64,000 nucleotides of DNA, taken from NCBI GenBank assembly GCA_963812945.1, contig CAWEXD010000008.1:1798001-1862000 (forward strand), given 5' to 3'. Positions 34,348-43,283 of this stretch are shown here, piece by piece. Source of the stretch: DASRDR01 sp963812945 [NCBI: uncultured Candidatus Rokubacteria bacterium] (GTDB lineage Bacteria > Methylomirabilota > Methylomirabilia > Rokubacteriales). Position numbers and translations under genes: made by a program. The stretch's first letter is position 1. Each line of letters starts with the position of its first letter. The notes under the pieces were generated by a model that was given only the letters and a program-made list of their open reading frames with translations, did no database searches and had not been told where the DNA came from.

Positions 34348-34376
34348 ACTATAGCCCACGTCACTGGAGGGTCGAA
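34348..34376 (-). promoter_or_regulatory. candidate promoter of argS
   Basis: Read leftward, TTCGAC (34371-34376), 17 bases and TATAGT (34348-34353) stand just before the argS ATG at 34337. The -10 is good and the -35 weak. The transcript would have an almost empty leader. Confidence 0.4.
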
Positions 34377-34416
34377 GAAAAAGCGGGAGTTACGGCCTCA
34401 GAGTGGAGTCGGACTC

Positions 34417-35511
34417 TCAGCGCAGGCGGAACTCGACGGGCAACCGGATCACGAGCGGCCGTCCCTCGACCCCCGGAGGGAACGGGAACGGCGCCGCTCC
34501 GCGCACCGCGGCCACCGCCGCCGCGCGGAGGGTGTCGGCCGTGGCTCCCGCGACGACCTCGACGCCGACCAGGCGCCCCTCGGAGGACACACGCACCTCG
34601 AGCTCGACCACCCCCTGCTGGCCACGGCGCGCGGCCATCCAGGGGTACGCGAGCCGGCCCTCCACGCGCTGGCGGAGGGCGCGGACGTAGGATTCGTACT
34701 CCGGCGGGATGCCGCCCTCACCCGGCACGAGGCGCGCGACGTCCATCGTGCCGTGCGACCCGGCTCCGGGCGCCCCGCTCGCCGGCTGCGCGCCCGGCCG
34801 GGCCGCCGAGTCCCCGCCGGCACCCGAGGAGGTCACCTGCCCGGTCTCCGGACCCTGCGACGGGCGCGATGAAATCGCGGTCGTCCCCGGTGCCGCGGGG
34901 CCGGTGCCGATCGGGGGAGTCGGCGCTCCTCCGGCGATAGGGTTGGGCGCCGGCGGCTCGGGCACGATCGGGGCCGCAACGAGTGCCGGAGCGCTCGCGA
35001 TCTCGGGCTTCGCCGGGGGCGCCGGCTCGATGGTCGAGGATGACGGGGGCGTGACCGCCACCGGAGGCGCCCCGGCCAGGCGCTCCGGGATCGACGCCGC
35101 CCGCTGGGGGCTTGGGATTGGCTCGATCAGGACGGGTGGCACCGGCGGCCGCGGGACATCGGGCACGATACGTGTCGGCCCCTCGCCCGCCGCCGCTCGC
35201 TCGCCGGCCGCGGGCGGAGGAGCGTCCGACGACGGCACGACGTCCACTCGGGCGCGCGGCATCGGCGCGCCGGGGCTGGGGCCTCTGGAGACGGTCGGCA
35301 CGGAGCGAGGACGCGGCGCGGCGAGGTCGGCGGCGCCGATCCGATCGCTCGTCGCGACCACCGCCTGGACGAGGTCCACGAAGAGAGCGGGGCGGGGTGG
35401 GATCGATGGCGGCCCGCCGAGCCACGCAGCGCCCAGGATGCCGACGGTGGCGACCGCACTGCCGTGTGCCACGATCGAGAGCGCGAGCGCGGTCCCAAGG
35501 TCCCGCGTCAC
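34417..35511 (-). CDS. tonB: TonB-like energy transducer
   Basis: The 364-residue protein has one N-terminal membrane helix (ALALSIVAHGSAVATVGILG), a long Pro/Ala-rich periplasm-spanning region (about 60-260) and a C-terminal TonB domain. The latter holds RQRVEGRLAYPWMAARRGQQ, VVELEVRVSSEGRLVGVEVV and the final FPFPPGVEGRPLVIRLPVEF. It would pass proton-motive energy to BtuB. It is the last gene of the riboswitch-headed btuB-cbiZ-cbiB-tonB operon, which suggests a dedicated B12 transducer. No exbB/exbD is in the window. Confidence 0.8.
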   Translation of the reverse strand: MTRDLGTALALSIVAHGSAVATVGILGAAWLGGPPSIPPRPALFVDLVQAVVATSDRIGAADLAAPRPRSVPTVSRGPSPGAPMPRARVDVVPSSDAPPPAAGERAAAGEGPTRIVPDVPRPPVPPVLIEPIPSPQRAASIPERLAGAPPVAVTPPSSSTIEPAPPAKPEIASAPALVAAPIVPEPPAPNPIAGGAPTPPIGTGPAAPGTTAISSRPSQGPETGQVTSSGAGGDSAARPGAQPASGAPGAGSHGTMDVARLVPGEGGIPPEYESYVRALRQRVEGRLAYPWMAARRGQQGVVELEVRVSSEGRLVGVEVVAGATADTLRAAAVAAVRGAAPFPFPPGVEGRPLVIRLPVEFRLR

Positions 35512-35557
35512 GCCACGCTCCCCTCGATCGGGCGCGCACGCTCACGCCGGTGGCGCA

Positions 35558-36529
35558 TCACGCCGATCCGTCCCTCCGCAGGAGCGCAACGCCCGCAGCC
35601 AGGAGGACGGTGATCGCAGCCGCCCAGCCCACGACCTCCCGCGCCCGGCGGATCGCGTCGGGCGAGGAGGGCAGCGCCCCCGCGCCGAGCCGATAGGCGC
35701 CGCGCTTCGCGAGGCCCACGCGGAGGGCGCCCGCCATGGCTGCCATCGGCCAGCCGGCGTTCGGACTCGCCGTTCGCCCGTGCTGGGCCCATGCCACGCG
35801 AGCCGCGCCCCTCCCGTCCTCACCGGCCAGGGCGGCCCCGACGGCGAGGACCGCGGCGCCGAGCCGGGCCGGGACGACGTTCGCGATGTCGTCGAGGCGC
35901 GCGGCCGCCTTCCCGAAGTGCTCGTATCGGCTGTCGCGGTAGCCCCACATCGCGTCGGCCGTGTTGACCGCGCGATAGGCCCACGCGGCGGGGAGCCCGC
36001 CCACGGCGTAGGCGAGGACCGGCGCCGCGATGCTGTCCACCAGGTTCTCGGCGGCGGACTCGATCGCGGCGGAGGTCACCTCGTCGGCCGCGAGCTCTCC
36101 GGTGGGTCGGCTGACGAGGTCTCGCCCCACGCGCGCCCGCGCCGCCGCGAGATCGCCCGCGCGAAGGGCGGACTCGACTCCTCCCGTGGCCTCCGTCAGA
36201 CGGCGCACGGCGAACGCCGGCTTGAGGACCAGGGCCTCGAGCACGACTCCCGGCCAGCCGAGCCGGCGCGTCGTGATCGCGACCAGGCGCGCCGCGGCCC
36301 AGGCGACGGCGGTCACCGCCATCACGGCCGCCGCGCCGTCGGCGACGCTGCGCCCTGGTGCGCGCCGCTCCGCCCAGCCGAGCGCGCGGCCCAGCCAGAC
36401 CACGGGATGCCACCGCGCCGAAGGCTCGCCCGCCGCCAGATCGAGCCCGACGGCGAGGATGACGGCAACCGGACGCCGCCAGGTCACGCCGGCGTCCGGG
36501 ACCCGCCACGGCCGCCGAAGCCGGTCCAC
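35558..36529 (-). CDS. cbiB: adenosylcobinamide-phosphate synthase
   Basis: The 323-residue membrane enzyme attaches the aminopropanol (or ethanolamine) arm to adenosylcobyric acid. It has LDLAAGEPSARWHPVVWLGR, AAIESAAENLVDSIAAPVL and YRAVNTADAMWGYRDSRYEH, the hallmark CbiB/CobD segments, and four to five hydrophobic stretches. The start is GTG at 36529, 11 bases after cbiZ; a GTG at 36487 is an alternative. It acts directly after CbiZ in the salvage route. Confidence 0.9.
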   Translation of the reverse strand: MDRLRRPWRVPDAGVTWRRPVAVILAVGLDLAAGEPSARWHPVVWLGRALGWAERRAPGRSVADGAAAVMAVTAVAWAAARLVAITTRRLGWPGVVLEALVLKPAFAVRRLTEATGGVESALRAGDLAAARARVGRDLVSRPTGELAADEVTSAAIESAAENLVDSIAAPVLAYAVGGLPAAWAYRAVNTADAMWGYRDSRYEHFGKAAARLDDIANVVPARLGAAVLAVGAALAGEDGRGAARVAWAQHGRTASPNAGWPMAAMAGALRVGLAKRGAYRLGAGALPSSPDAIRRAREVVGWAAAITVLLAAGVALLRRDGSA

Positions 36530-36539
36530 CCGGCCGCCC

Positions 36540-37190
36540 TCATCGCGGCGGAATTCCCTGCCGGACCGCGCGGCGCACGGCCCGGGCGAGGCACCAGCCC
36601 ACGACCGTGCCCGGGCCGAGGTACGGGAGGCGGGGGCCGCGCCCCGTCCAGGCGAGCACGACGGCGTCCGTCACGGTGCCGGTGGCCGGCGCGCCCTCGG
36701 CGGTCACGATCCCCGCGTCGGCGAGCGCGCCGACCTTGGCCTCCGTCACGGTGATCACCCCGTTGACGGCGGCCCCCCGGCCGAGGCGGGCGTCGAGGAC
36801 CGCTATCACGTTGATCGTCGAGGGCTGCCACGCCACGGGTGCCGTGACCCCGGCCGCGATGGGAGCGCCGAGCCCGACCGTCGCGGCCACGAGGACACGA
36901 ACGCCGTCCGCCTCCTCGCTGGCAATGCGGGCCTGGTGAGTGAAAGCCGCGGTCATGAGCCCGACGAAGGGCTCCGCGATGCCGAGGCGCCGCGCGAAGG
37001 CGTGGAGGTCTCGGGCGGGGTCGTCCGAGGCGTAGCCCCGCGGCACGTGCATGTTCACGACGTGGCGCGCGGCGTCGAGGTCGCCGCCGACCACGGCCGA
37101 GGCGAGCGTGTGGAGCGGCGCCGCGCTCCGTATCCACACCGCGTCCGGGCCGATGTCGACCTCGACACCCGCGATCACGTCAGTCGCCAA
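36540..37190 (-). CDS. cbiZ: adenosylcobinamide amidohydrolase CbiZ
   Basis: The 216-residue enzyme removes the aminopropanol side chain from cobinamide or pseudocobalamin to give cobyric acid, so foreign corrinoids can be rebuilt with a preferred lower ligand. Family marks are VNMHVPRGYASDDPARDLHA, GLMTAAFTHQARIASEEADG and VAATVGLGAPIAAG, with NVIAVLDARLGRGAAVNGVI and TEAKVGALADAG. It lies between btuB and cbiB, matching the order import, cleavage, re-aminidation. Known mainly from archaea and some bacteria. Confidence 0.88.
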   Translation of the reverse strand: MATDVIAGVEVDIGPDAVWIRSAAPLHTLASAVVGGDLDAARHVVNMHVPRGYASDDPARDLHAFARRLGIAEPFVGLMTAAFTHQARIASEEADGVRVLVAATVGLGAPIAAGVTAPVAWQPSTINVIAVLDARLGRGAAVNGVITVTEAKVGALADAGIVTAEGAPATGTVTDAVVLAWTGRGPRLPYLGPGTVVGWCLARAVRRAVRQGIPPR

Positions 37191-37223
37191 TGCGTCGCAA
37201 ATCAGTCGCCGATCGATCGCCCA

Positions 37224-39119
37224 TCAATCGAACGTCGCGCGGACTCCGGCCACGACGTGCGTCCCGAGTGCGGGAAAGCCCGCGACCTCCGAGTAGTTCT
37301 CGTTGAAGAGATTCGTCGCCCGCACGTGGAGCGTGACGTTCGACAGGAATCCCCAGCGCTTGATCGGCAGGCGGTAGGCCGCCGCCGCGTTGACCACGGC
37401 GTAGCCGGGGTTCCGGGGCTGGCCCGGCGCCTCGAACTGGCTCGACATGACCTGCACCTCGCCCGAGAGGGTGAGCCCGGGCAAGGGCTCCCAGGTGGCC
37501 GTCACCGCGAGGGCGTTCTCGGCGATCCGCCGGAGCGGGTCCCCGGTCGTCCGGTCCTCGGAATCCGTGTACGTGTAGACCAGCGCCAGGACGAGCCCGT
37601 CGATCGGGGCCACGCTCGCCTCCGCCTCGACGCCCTCGGTGCGGGCCTTGCCGACGTTCTGCGCCTGAAAGCAGAAGTTCACGGGGTCGATCAGCGTGGA
37701 CTGGATGAGGTCCGTGAAGTCGTTCCGGAAGTAGGTCGCCGCGAGCCGCACCCGCCGCGCCCAGAGGTGCTGCTCGACGCCGCCGTCCCAGCTCTGGCTC
37801 TCCTCCGTGCGGAGGTCTGGGTTCCCGAACGCCGGGCACGGGGGAAAGGCCGGGAAGAAGAGCTCGTTGAACGTGGGCGCGCGGAACCCCTGCCCCCAGC
37901 TGGCCTTGAGCCGCGTGTCGGTCTCCTTGACGAGGTACGAGAGCGCCACGCGGGCCGTGGCCTTGTCCTCGAAGGCGCTGTTCCCGTCGTAGCGAACGCC
38001 CCCCGTCAGGAACAGCCGCTCGAACAGCCGGAGCTGGTCCTGGAGGACGAAGGCCCAGGAATCGATGGTCTCCTTGTAGCTGCCCTTGACCTCGCCCCTC
38101 TCGTTCCGGTACTCGCCGCCGACGGTGATCGTGTTCCAGGGCACCGGCGTGATGAAGTGGTACCACTCGGCCTCGACCCGGGTCGTGAAGATGTCCGAGT
38201 CGAAGCCGAAGGGATGCGCGGGATCGGCCTGGTCTTTGAACTCGAGGGTCTCGTCGACCACCCCCACCCGGAGGCGGTGCTCCCAGCTGGACGTCCAGGG
38301 CTGGCGCCATTCCAGCGAGAGGAGCCAGAGCCGATCGTCCTGGTCGCGGTTCGGGTCGAAGTCGGGGAACACCGTGGCGAACGGGATGCCGCGGTGCCCA
38401 TCCTGGAAGCGCCCGACCAGCGACAGCTCGCCCTTCCCCGGCAAGGCGTAGCCGAGCCGAGCGTTCACGCTGGTGAGATCGTGCTCGTCATTGTCGAACT
38501 GGCCCCCGAAGTGAAGTCCGCTCACCCCGAGGGAGTAGCTCCATGGCCCCGTGCTCCCGGAGACGCCGGCGCGCCCCCGGAACGTCTCGTAGTTTCCGCC
38601 CTCGAGGTCCACGAACCCCGACGGGGGCCCCTGCCCGCGCTTGGTGATGATGTGGACCACGCCGCCGATCGCGTCGGCGCCGTAGAGCGTCGACTGCGGG
38701 CCTCGCAGGACCTCGATCCGCTCGATGTTGTCGAGCGTGAGGTCGGCGAAGTCGAAGTCGCCGGACGTGGCGCTCTTGACCCGCACGCCGTCGATCAGGA
38801 TCTGCACCTGGGTCGGGTTGGCGCCGCGAATGCGCACGGTCGAGAGCTTCCCCGGACTACCCGACGTCTGCACCTGGACGCCGGGGAAGGTCCGCAGCGC
38901 CTCCTCGACGGACCGGTACTCCTGGACGCGCATCTCCTCCTCGACCTTCACCGTCACCGACGCCCCGGTCTGCTCGGCGGGCTCCTCGCTCCGCGTCGAC
39001 GTCACCACGATCGGCTCGGCCCGCCGCGCCCCGGTCGGGCCCGTTCCCTGCGCGCCGGCCGGCCCCGACCCGAGCCACAGCAGCACCGCCAGTCCCCACC
39101 ACACGCGTCCACGCTTCAT
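37224..39119 (-). CDS. btuB: TonB-dependent cobalamin receptor BtuB
   Basis: The 631-residue outer-membrane receptor has a signal peptide (LAVLLWLGSGPAGAQG), a TonB box region EPIVVTSTRSEE and a plug domain with ALRTFPGVQVQTSGSPGKLS, STVRIRGANPTQVQILIDGV and RGPQSTLYGADAIGGVVHII. Many beta strands follow, ending in the terminal aromatic strand HVVAGVRATFD. Binding of vitamin B12 is inferred from the riboswitch upstream and from cbiZ/cbiB/tonB downstream. The ATG lies about 36 bases after the riboswitch. Confidence 0.92.
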   Translation of the reverse strand: MKRGRVWWGLAVLLWLGSGPAGAQGTGPTGARRAEPIVVTSTRSEEPAEQTGASVTVKVEEEMRVQEYRSVEEALRTFPGVQVQTSGSPGKLSTVRIRGANPTQVQILIDGVRVKSATSGDFDFADLTLDNIERIEVLRGPQSTLYGADAIGGVVHIITKRGQGPPSGFVDLEGGNYETFRGRAGVSGSTGPWSYSLGVSGLHFGGQFDNDEHDLTSVNARLGYALPGKGELSLVGRFQDGHRGIPFATVFPDFDPNRDQDDRLWLLSLEWRQPWTSSWEHRLRVGVVDETLEFKDQADPAHPFGFDSDIFTTRVEAEWYHFITPVPWNTITVGGEYRNERGEVKGSYKETIDSWAFVLQDQLRLFERLFLTGGVRYDGNSAFEDKATARVALSYLVKETDTRLKASWGQGFRAPTFNELFFPAFPPCPAFGNPDLRTEESQSWDGGVEQHLWARRVRLAATYFRNDFTDLIQSTLIDPVNFCFQAQNVGKARTEGVEAEASVAPIDGLVLALVYTYTDSEDRTTGDPLRRIAENALAVTATWEPLPGLTLSGEVQVMSSQFEAPGQPRNPGYAVVNAAAAYRLPIKRWGFLSNVTLHVRATNLFNENYSEVAGFPALGTHVVAGVRATFD

Positions 39120-39154
39120 CGCTCACTCCTTGTCCGCGAAGGGGTGTCAGCCTC

Positions 39155-39370
39155 GTGCGCCCCGATCGGTCTCCTGACTCGTGGCTCGTCGCGCCCGCCG
39201 CGCCTTCCCGGGGCATGTCGGCCCCAGTGGCGTCCGCCCGCCGCTCGTCGGCGGCGGGAGCGGAGGCGCTCCCCACTCACAGTTGCGGGACAGTGCCGGA
39301 CTCGGCGTCCTTTGATACGCCTCACCGGCTTCCCGGCATCGGGACGCTTCCTCAGATCTCTCGGCGCCTC
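39155..39370 (-). promoter_or_regulatory. cobalamin riboswitch controlling btuB-cbiZ-cbiB-tonB
   Basis: Read leftward it contains the conserved blocks GGGAAGCCGGTG, CCCGCAACTGTGAG, CCACTGGGGCC, GGGAAGGCG and the 3' signature GAGTCAGGAGACCG. The order and spacing match the Cbl riboswitch core. Binding of adenosylcobalamin would repress the operon. The exact 5' border is uncertain by about 20 bases. Confidence 0.93.
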
Positions 39371-39384
39371 ACCTCCCATCCACC

Positions 39385-39467
39385 GGGGTCAGACTTTGAC
39401 TTCCAGACATTTCCCGTCCTCTCCGCGAGACCCCGCCCGAATTGTCCTGAAGTCAAAGTCTGACCCC
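39385..39467. repeat. palindromic element with 19-bp perfect inverted arms
   Basis: GGGGTCAGACTTTGACTTC at 39385-39403 is exactly complementary to 39449-39467, with a 45-bp centre. Its right arm supplies the last codons and stop of the btuD-type ATPase gene. A sister element lies at 50042-50134. Such short palindromes resemble REP/REPIN-type elements mobilised in trans by a transposase; no transposase is in the window. Confidence 0.85.
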
Positions 39468-40253
39468 GAGGACGACCGGGCGGCCGGAGGGCGAGAGCCG
39501 CTCCACCCAGACCGGGCAGCCGTACGCCACCTCGAGCACCGCCTCGTCCAGGACCTCCCACGGGGCGCCCAGCCGCACGACGCGCCCGCCCGAGAGGAGC
39601 AGCAGCCGGTGAGCCAGGTCGCCCGCCAGGTTCAGGTCGTGGCTCACGAAGACCACCGTCATCCCCCGCTCCCGGTTCAGGCGCCGGAGGAGCCCGACCA
39701 GGTGCCGCTGGTGCCAGAGGTCGAGGTGGCTCGTCGGCTCGTCGAGCAGAAGGACGCGCGGCTCCTGGGCGAGCGCCCGGGCGAGGAGCGCGCGCTGACG
39801 CTCCCCGCCGGAGAGCGCGTCGACCGGATGGTCGGCGAGGTCGAGGATGCCAGCCAGCGCCATCGCCTCGCGGACGCGCGCGAGATCCTCCGGTCCCTCG
39901 AAGAGCCGGCCCGCCCCGCGCGGGAAGCGTCCCATCAGCACCAGCTCCTCGACGCTGACCGAGAACGCGAGCGCCTCCTCCTGCGGGACCACCGCGACCT
40001 CTCGCGCGAGGGCCAGGCGCCCCACGGCGCCGAGCGGCTTGCCCCGGAACCGGATCTCGCCGCGCGTCGGCGCATGAACCTTCGAGAGCAGGCGGAGCAG
40101 CGTCGTCTTGCCGGAGCTGTTGGGCCCGACCAGGCCGAGGATCTCGCCCTCGGCCACCTCGAACGAAGTGCGCGCCAGGCGGAACGCGCCCCCGTAGCCG
40201 AATTCCACGTCGGCCACGGCGAACACGGGGGCCGTGACCCCGAGCGGGCTCAC
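39453..40253 (-). CDS. btuD: ABC transporter ATPase for cobalamin (BtuD-like)
   Basis: The 266-residue ATPase has Walker A GPNSSGKTTLL, the Q-loop in VAVVPQEEALAF, the signature ALSGGERQRALLARALAQ, Walker B VLLLDEPTSHLD and the switch His in VFVSHDLN. It starts at GTG 40253, overlapping the btuC stop by four bases, and works with BtuC and BtuF. The product could also serve ferric siderophores (FhuC type), but B12 is preferred from the cobU/cobT neighbours. Its last four codons and stop lie inside the palindromic element, so its natural C-terminus was probably replaced. Confidence 0.88.
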   Translation of the reverse strand: MSPLGVTAPVFAVADVEFGYGGAFRLARTSFEVAEGEILGLVGPNSSGKTTLLRLLSKVHAPTRGEIRFRGKPLGAVGRLALAREVAVVPQEEALAFSVSVEELVLMGRFPRGAGRLFEGPEDLARVREAMALAGILDLADHPVDALSGGERQRALLARALAQEPRVLLLDEPTSHLDLWHQRHLVGLLRRLNRERGMTVVFVSHDLNLAGDLAHRLLLLSGGRVVRLGAPWEVLDEAVLEVAYGCPVWVERLSPSGRPVVLGVRL

Positions 40254-41266
40254 GGCGGGCGCCGCCGCAGCCGGGTGCGGAGAAGGTAGACGAAGAACGG
40301 CGCGCCGCAAAACGCCGTGACCACGCCGACCGGAAGCTCCGCGGGCTGCACCACCAGACGGGCAAGCGCGTCGGCCAGCACCAGGAACGTCGCGCCCGCG
40401 CCGGCGGCCACCGGCAGGAGGAGCCGGTTGTCCGCCCCGAGCGCGAGCCGCACGCCGTGGGGCACGATGAGCCCCACGAACCCGATCGGCCCCGTCTGGG
40501 CGACGATCACGCCGGTGAGGAGCGACGCCGCGACGAACACGATGCGCTTGACGCGTTCCGCCTCGACGCCGAGCTGCAAGGCCGATTCCTCGCCGAGCGC
40601 GAGGAGGTTCAGCGCGCGGGCCTGCGCGTACACGATCACCGTCCCGACGACCGACCCGACGGCGGTGACGCCGACCGCCCGGTACCCCACCGTCCCGAGG
40701 CTTCCCATGAGCCAGTGGAGGATCCCGCCGAGCTGGGCGAAGTCCACGAGCGACACGACGAGCGTGATCACGGCCGAGAAGAAGAGCCCCGTGATGACCC
40801 CCGCCAGGAGCAGCGTCTGGATGGGAAGCCCGCCGCCCGTCGCGGCGATGAGGTACACGGTGCTCGCCGCCAGCAGCGCGCCCGCGAAGGCGGCGACCGA
40901 CAGACCGACCGCCGCGGCGAGCGAGTCCCCGAGCCCCCAGAGCTGCCCGAGCACCGCGCCCAGCGCCGCGCCCCCGGCCACGCCCAGCACGGCCGGGTCC
41001 GCGAGCGGGTTCCGCGTGAGCGCCTGGAACGCCGCTCCCGCAACCGCGAGACCGCCGCCCGCGAGCGCGGCCAGCAGGACCCGGGGGAGCCGGAGCTCCC
41101 ACACCACCGTGGCCGCCAGATCCGAGCGCGCCCGCCCCACGAGCGCCGCCGCGACGTCGCCGGGGCTGAGGGGCGCCGGACCGGTCGCGAGCCCGAGGAG
41201 GCCCGCCAGTCCAAGCCCCGCGGCCACCACGACGGAGGCGAGCCCGACCCGGCGCTCCGAGATCAC
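40250..41266 (-). CDS. btuC: cobalamin ABC permease (BtuC-like)
   Basis: The 338-residue FecCD-family permease has about nine to ten membrane segments, with conserved blocks LRLPRVLLAALAGGGLAVAG, FQALTRNPLADPAVLGVAGG, FVGLIVPHGVRLALGADNRL and LPVGVVTAFCGAPFFVYLLR. The GTG at 41266 overlaps the btuF stop; the longer open frame upstream reads as noise. It forms the membrane channel of the B12 importer with BtuD. Confidence 0.88.
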   Translation of the reverse strand: MISERRVGLASVVVAAGLGLAGLLGLATGPAPLSPGDVAAALVGRARSDLAATVVWELRLPRVLLAALAGGGLAVAGAAFQALTRNPLADPAVLGVAGGAALGAVLGQLWGLGDSLAAAVGLSVAAFAGALLAASTVYLIAATGGGLPIQTLLLAGVITGLFFSAVITLVVSLVDFAQLGGILHWLMGSLGTVGYRAVGVTAVGSVVGTVIVYAQARALNLLALGEESALQLGVEAERVKRIVFVAASLLTGVIVAQTGPIGFVGLIVPHGVRLALGADNRLLLPVAAGAGATFLVLADALARLVVQPAELPVGVVTAFCGAPFFVYLLRTRLRRRPP

Positions 41267-42234
41267 GGCACCCGCTCCGGGTGGAGCGCCCGGGCCAGCG
41301 CCCGGAGCGCCTCGATCATCCGGGGGCCCGGCCGGTGCACGAGGTCGCCGTCGACCCCGTACACCCGGCCCTCCCGGACCGCGGCGACCGCCGTGAGCCC
41401 TGCCCACCCGCGAAGGAGCTCCTCGACGCTCCCCTGCCCGTGGCGGCCGACGATGATGCGATCCGGCCGCCGCTCGACGACCGTCTCCAGGGAGAGCCGG
41501 GGGTACGGCAAGGGCTCGGCGCCGGTGACGCTCTCGCCACCGGCCCGCTGGATGAGCTCGGTGATGAGCGTGCCGCGCCCCGGCGCGATCAAGGGGTTCG
41601 GCCAGACCACGTAGAGCACGCGCGGGCGCGGGGCGCCCTGGACCGCTCGGGCGATGGCGTCCGCCTCGCGCCGCATCGATGCCACGCGCCCCCGGGCCAC
41701 GTCCCCGCGCCCGAGCACGTCCCCGATTCGCTCGATCGAGTCGAGGACCGTCTCGAAAGTGACCGGCCGGATCACGTAGACGGGCAGCCCCAGCAACGTG
41801 AGCCGCTGCACGTGCTCCGCGTAGTTGCTTTCCGACGTGGCGAGGACCAGATCGGGGCGGAGCGTCAGGATCGCCTCGAAGCTCGGGTTGGAGATCCCCC
41901 CGACACGGGGCTTCCGGGCCGCCTCGGGCGGATAGTCGCAGTAGTCGGTGACCCCGACCAGCCGCTCGCCGTCCCCGAGGAGGAAGACCGTCTCGGTGAT
42001 GCTCGGCGCCAGCGACACGATCCGGGCCGCATGGTCCGGGATCCGGACCCGACGGCCGAGCATGTCCGTCACCTCGCCGGCGGCGCCGGCACGCGCCGAC
42101 GCCACGACGCCGGTCAGCACCATCGTCACGTGGGCGAGGACGAGCGCGATCCGCGACGCGCGGGCGCGGGCGCGCCCGCGACGCGTCGCCCCACCTCGTC
42201 TCGGGCCGCCCGGCACGGTGGCGGGCGCCGCCAT
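41263..42234 (-). CDS. btuF: periplasmic cobalamin-binding protein (BtuF-like)
   Basis: The 323-residue protein has an N-terminal basic stretch and signal helix (IALVLAHVTMVLTGVVASAR), then the two-lobed helical-backbone binding fold: RIVSLAPSITETVFLLGDGE, RLVGVTDYCDYPPEA, VGGISNPSFEAILTLRPDLV and LYVVWPNPLIAPGRGTLITE. The ATG at 42234 shares one base with the cobT stop (TGATG), a coupled start. It would deliver B12 to BtuCD. Confidence 0.87.
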   Translation of the reverse strand: MAAPATVPGGPRRGGATRRGRARARASRIALVLAHVTMVLTGVVASARAGAAGEVTDMLGRRVRIPDHAARIVSLAPSITETVFLLGDGERLVGVTDYCDYPPEAARKPRVGGISNPSFEAILTLRPDLVLATSESNYAEHVQRLTLLGLPVYVIRPVTFETVLDSIERIGDVLGRGDVARGRVASMRREADAIARAVQGAPRPRVLYVVWPNPLIAPGRGTLITELIQRAGGESVTGAEPLPYPRLSLETVVERRPDRIIVGRHGQGSVEELLRGWAGLTAVAAVREGRVYGVDGDLVHRPGPRMIEALRALARALHPERVP

Positions 42235-43283
42235 CACCCGAGCCGCTCCGACACGCCCGCGTCCTCGAACGTCGCCATCTCCCGGTAGCACGCGAGCGCG
42301 GCGCGTACGAGCCCGATCCCGAGCGCGGCCCCCGTGCCCTCGCCGAGTCGCATGCCGAGCTCGAGATACGGCGTGAGCCCGAGCGCCTCGAGCAGCCGCT
42401 GGTGTCCGGGCTCGGCGCTCCGGTGAGCCGCGATCAGGTAGTCGCGCGTGGCCGGCGCGAGCCGCGCGGCGACCAGCGCGGCGGTGGTGGCGATGAAGCC
42501 GTCGAGGACGATCGGCACGCGCCGGGCGGCGCCGGCCAGGATCACGCCGACCAGCCCCGCGATCTCGAGGCCGCCGAGCGCCGCCAGGACGCCGAGCGCG
42601 TCACCGGAGTCCAGGCGGTTGACGGCGAGCGCCCGCCGCACCGCCTCCACCTTGCGGACCCAGACGTCGTCGGTCACCCCGGTGCCGCGGCCGGTCACCA
42701 TCGCGGGATCGGCGCCGGTGAGCGCGGCGGTCAGCGCGCTCGCGACGGTCGAGTTGCCGATCCCCATCTCGCCCGTGCCCACGCAGTCCGGCGCCGCGTC
42801 CTCGACGAGCGCCGCCCCCGCCGTGATGGCCAAGACCGCTTCGTCGGGCGTCATGGCCGGGCCCTCGGTGATGCTCCGGGTCCCGTCCGCGACGCGACGT
42901 CGCACGATCCCGGGGTGGTCGGACGGCGGCGCGGCGACGCCGAGATCGGCTACCACGACTCGCGCCCCCACGTGGCGTGCGAGCACGTTCACCCCGGCGC
43001 CGCCCCGGGCGAGGTTCTCGACCATCTGGGCGGTGACCGCCTGCGGGTAGGCGCTCACGCCCTCGGTCGCCACGCCGTGGTCGCCGGCCAGCGTGAAGAT
43101 CACCGGCGCCTCGATCCGCGGCATGAGCTCGCCCGTGATCACAACGACCCGCGCGGCCAGCTCCTCCAGCCGGCCGAGGCTCCCGCGCGGCTTCGTGAGG
43201 CCGTCGAGCCGCGCACGCGCCTGGACGGCCAGGCGCCCGTCCACCGGGTGGACCGCGGCCACGAGCCGCTCGAGCGCGCTCAC
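42234..43283 (-). CDS. cobT: nicotinate-nucleotide-dimethylbenzimidazole phosphoribosyltransferase
   Basis: The 349-residue enzyme activates the lower-ligand base to its alpha-ribotide. Blocks include RLDGLTKPRGSLGRLEELAA, FTLAGDHGVATEGVSAYPQA, VGTGEMGIGNSTVASALTAA and PIVLDGFIATTAALVAARLA, with the C-terminal GMRLGEGTGAALGI. The GTG at 43283 overlaps the cobU stop by four bases. It is the second gene of the riboswitch-controlled operon. Confidence 0.95.
   Translation of the reverse strand: MSALERLVAAVHPVDGRLAVQARARLDGLTKPRGSLGRLEELAARVVVITGELMPRIEAPVIFTLAGDHGVATEGVSAYPQAVTAQMVENLARGGAGVNVLARHVGARVVVADLGVAAPPSDHPGIVRRRVADGTRSITEGPAMTPDEAVLAITAGAALVEDAAPDCVGTGEMGIGNSTVASALTAALTGADPAMVTGRGTGVTDDVWVRKVEAVRRALAVNRLDSGDALGVLAALGGLEIAGLVGVILAGAARRVPIVLDGFIATTAALVAARLAPATRDYLIAAHRSAEPGHQRLLEALGLTPYLELGMRLGEGTGAALGIGLVRAALACYREMATFEDAGVSERLG

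Noticed and set aside
36030-40289. A 1419-codon open frame on the + strand
   Set aside because: It is antisense to cbiB, cbiZ, btuB and btuD and runs straight through the cobalamin riboswitch.
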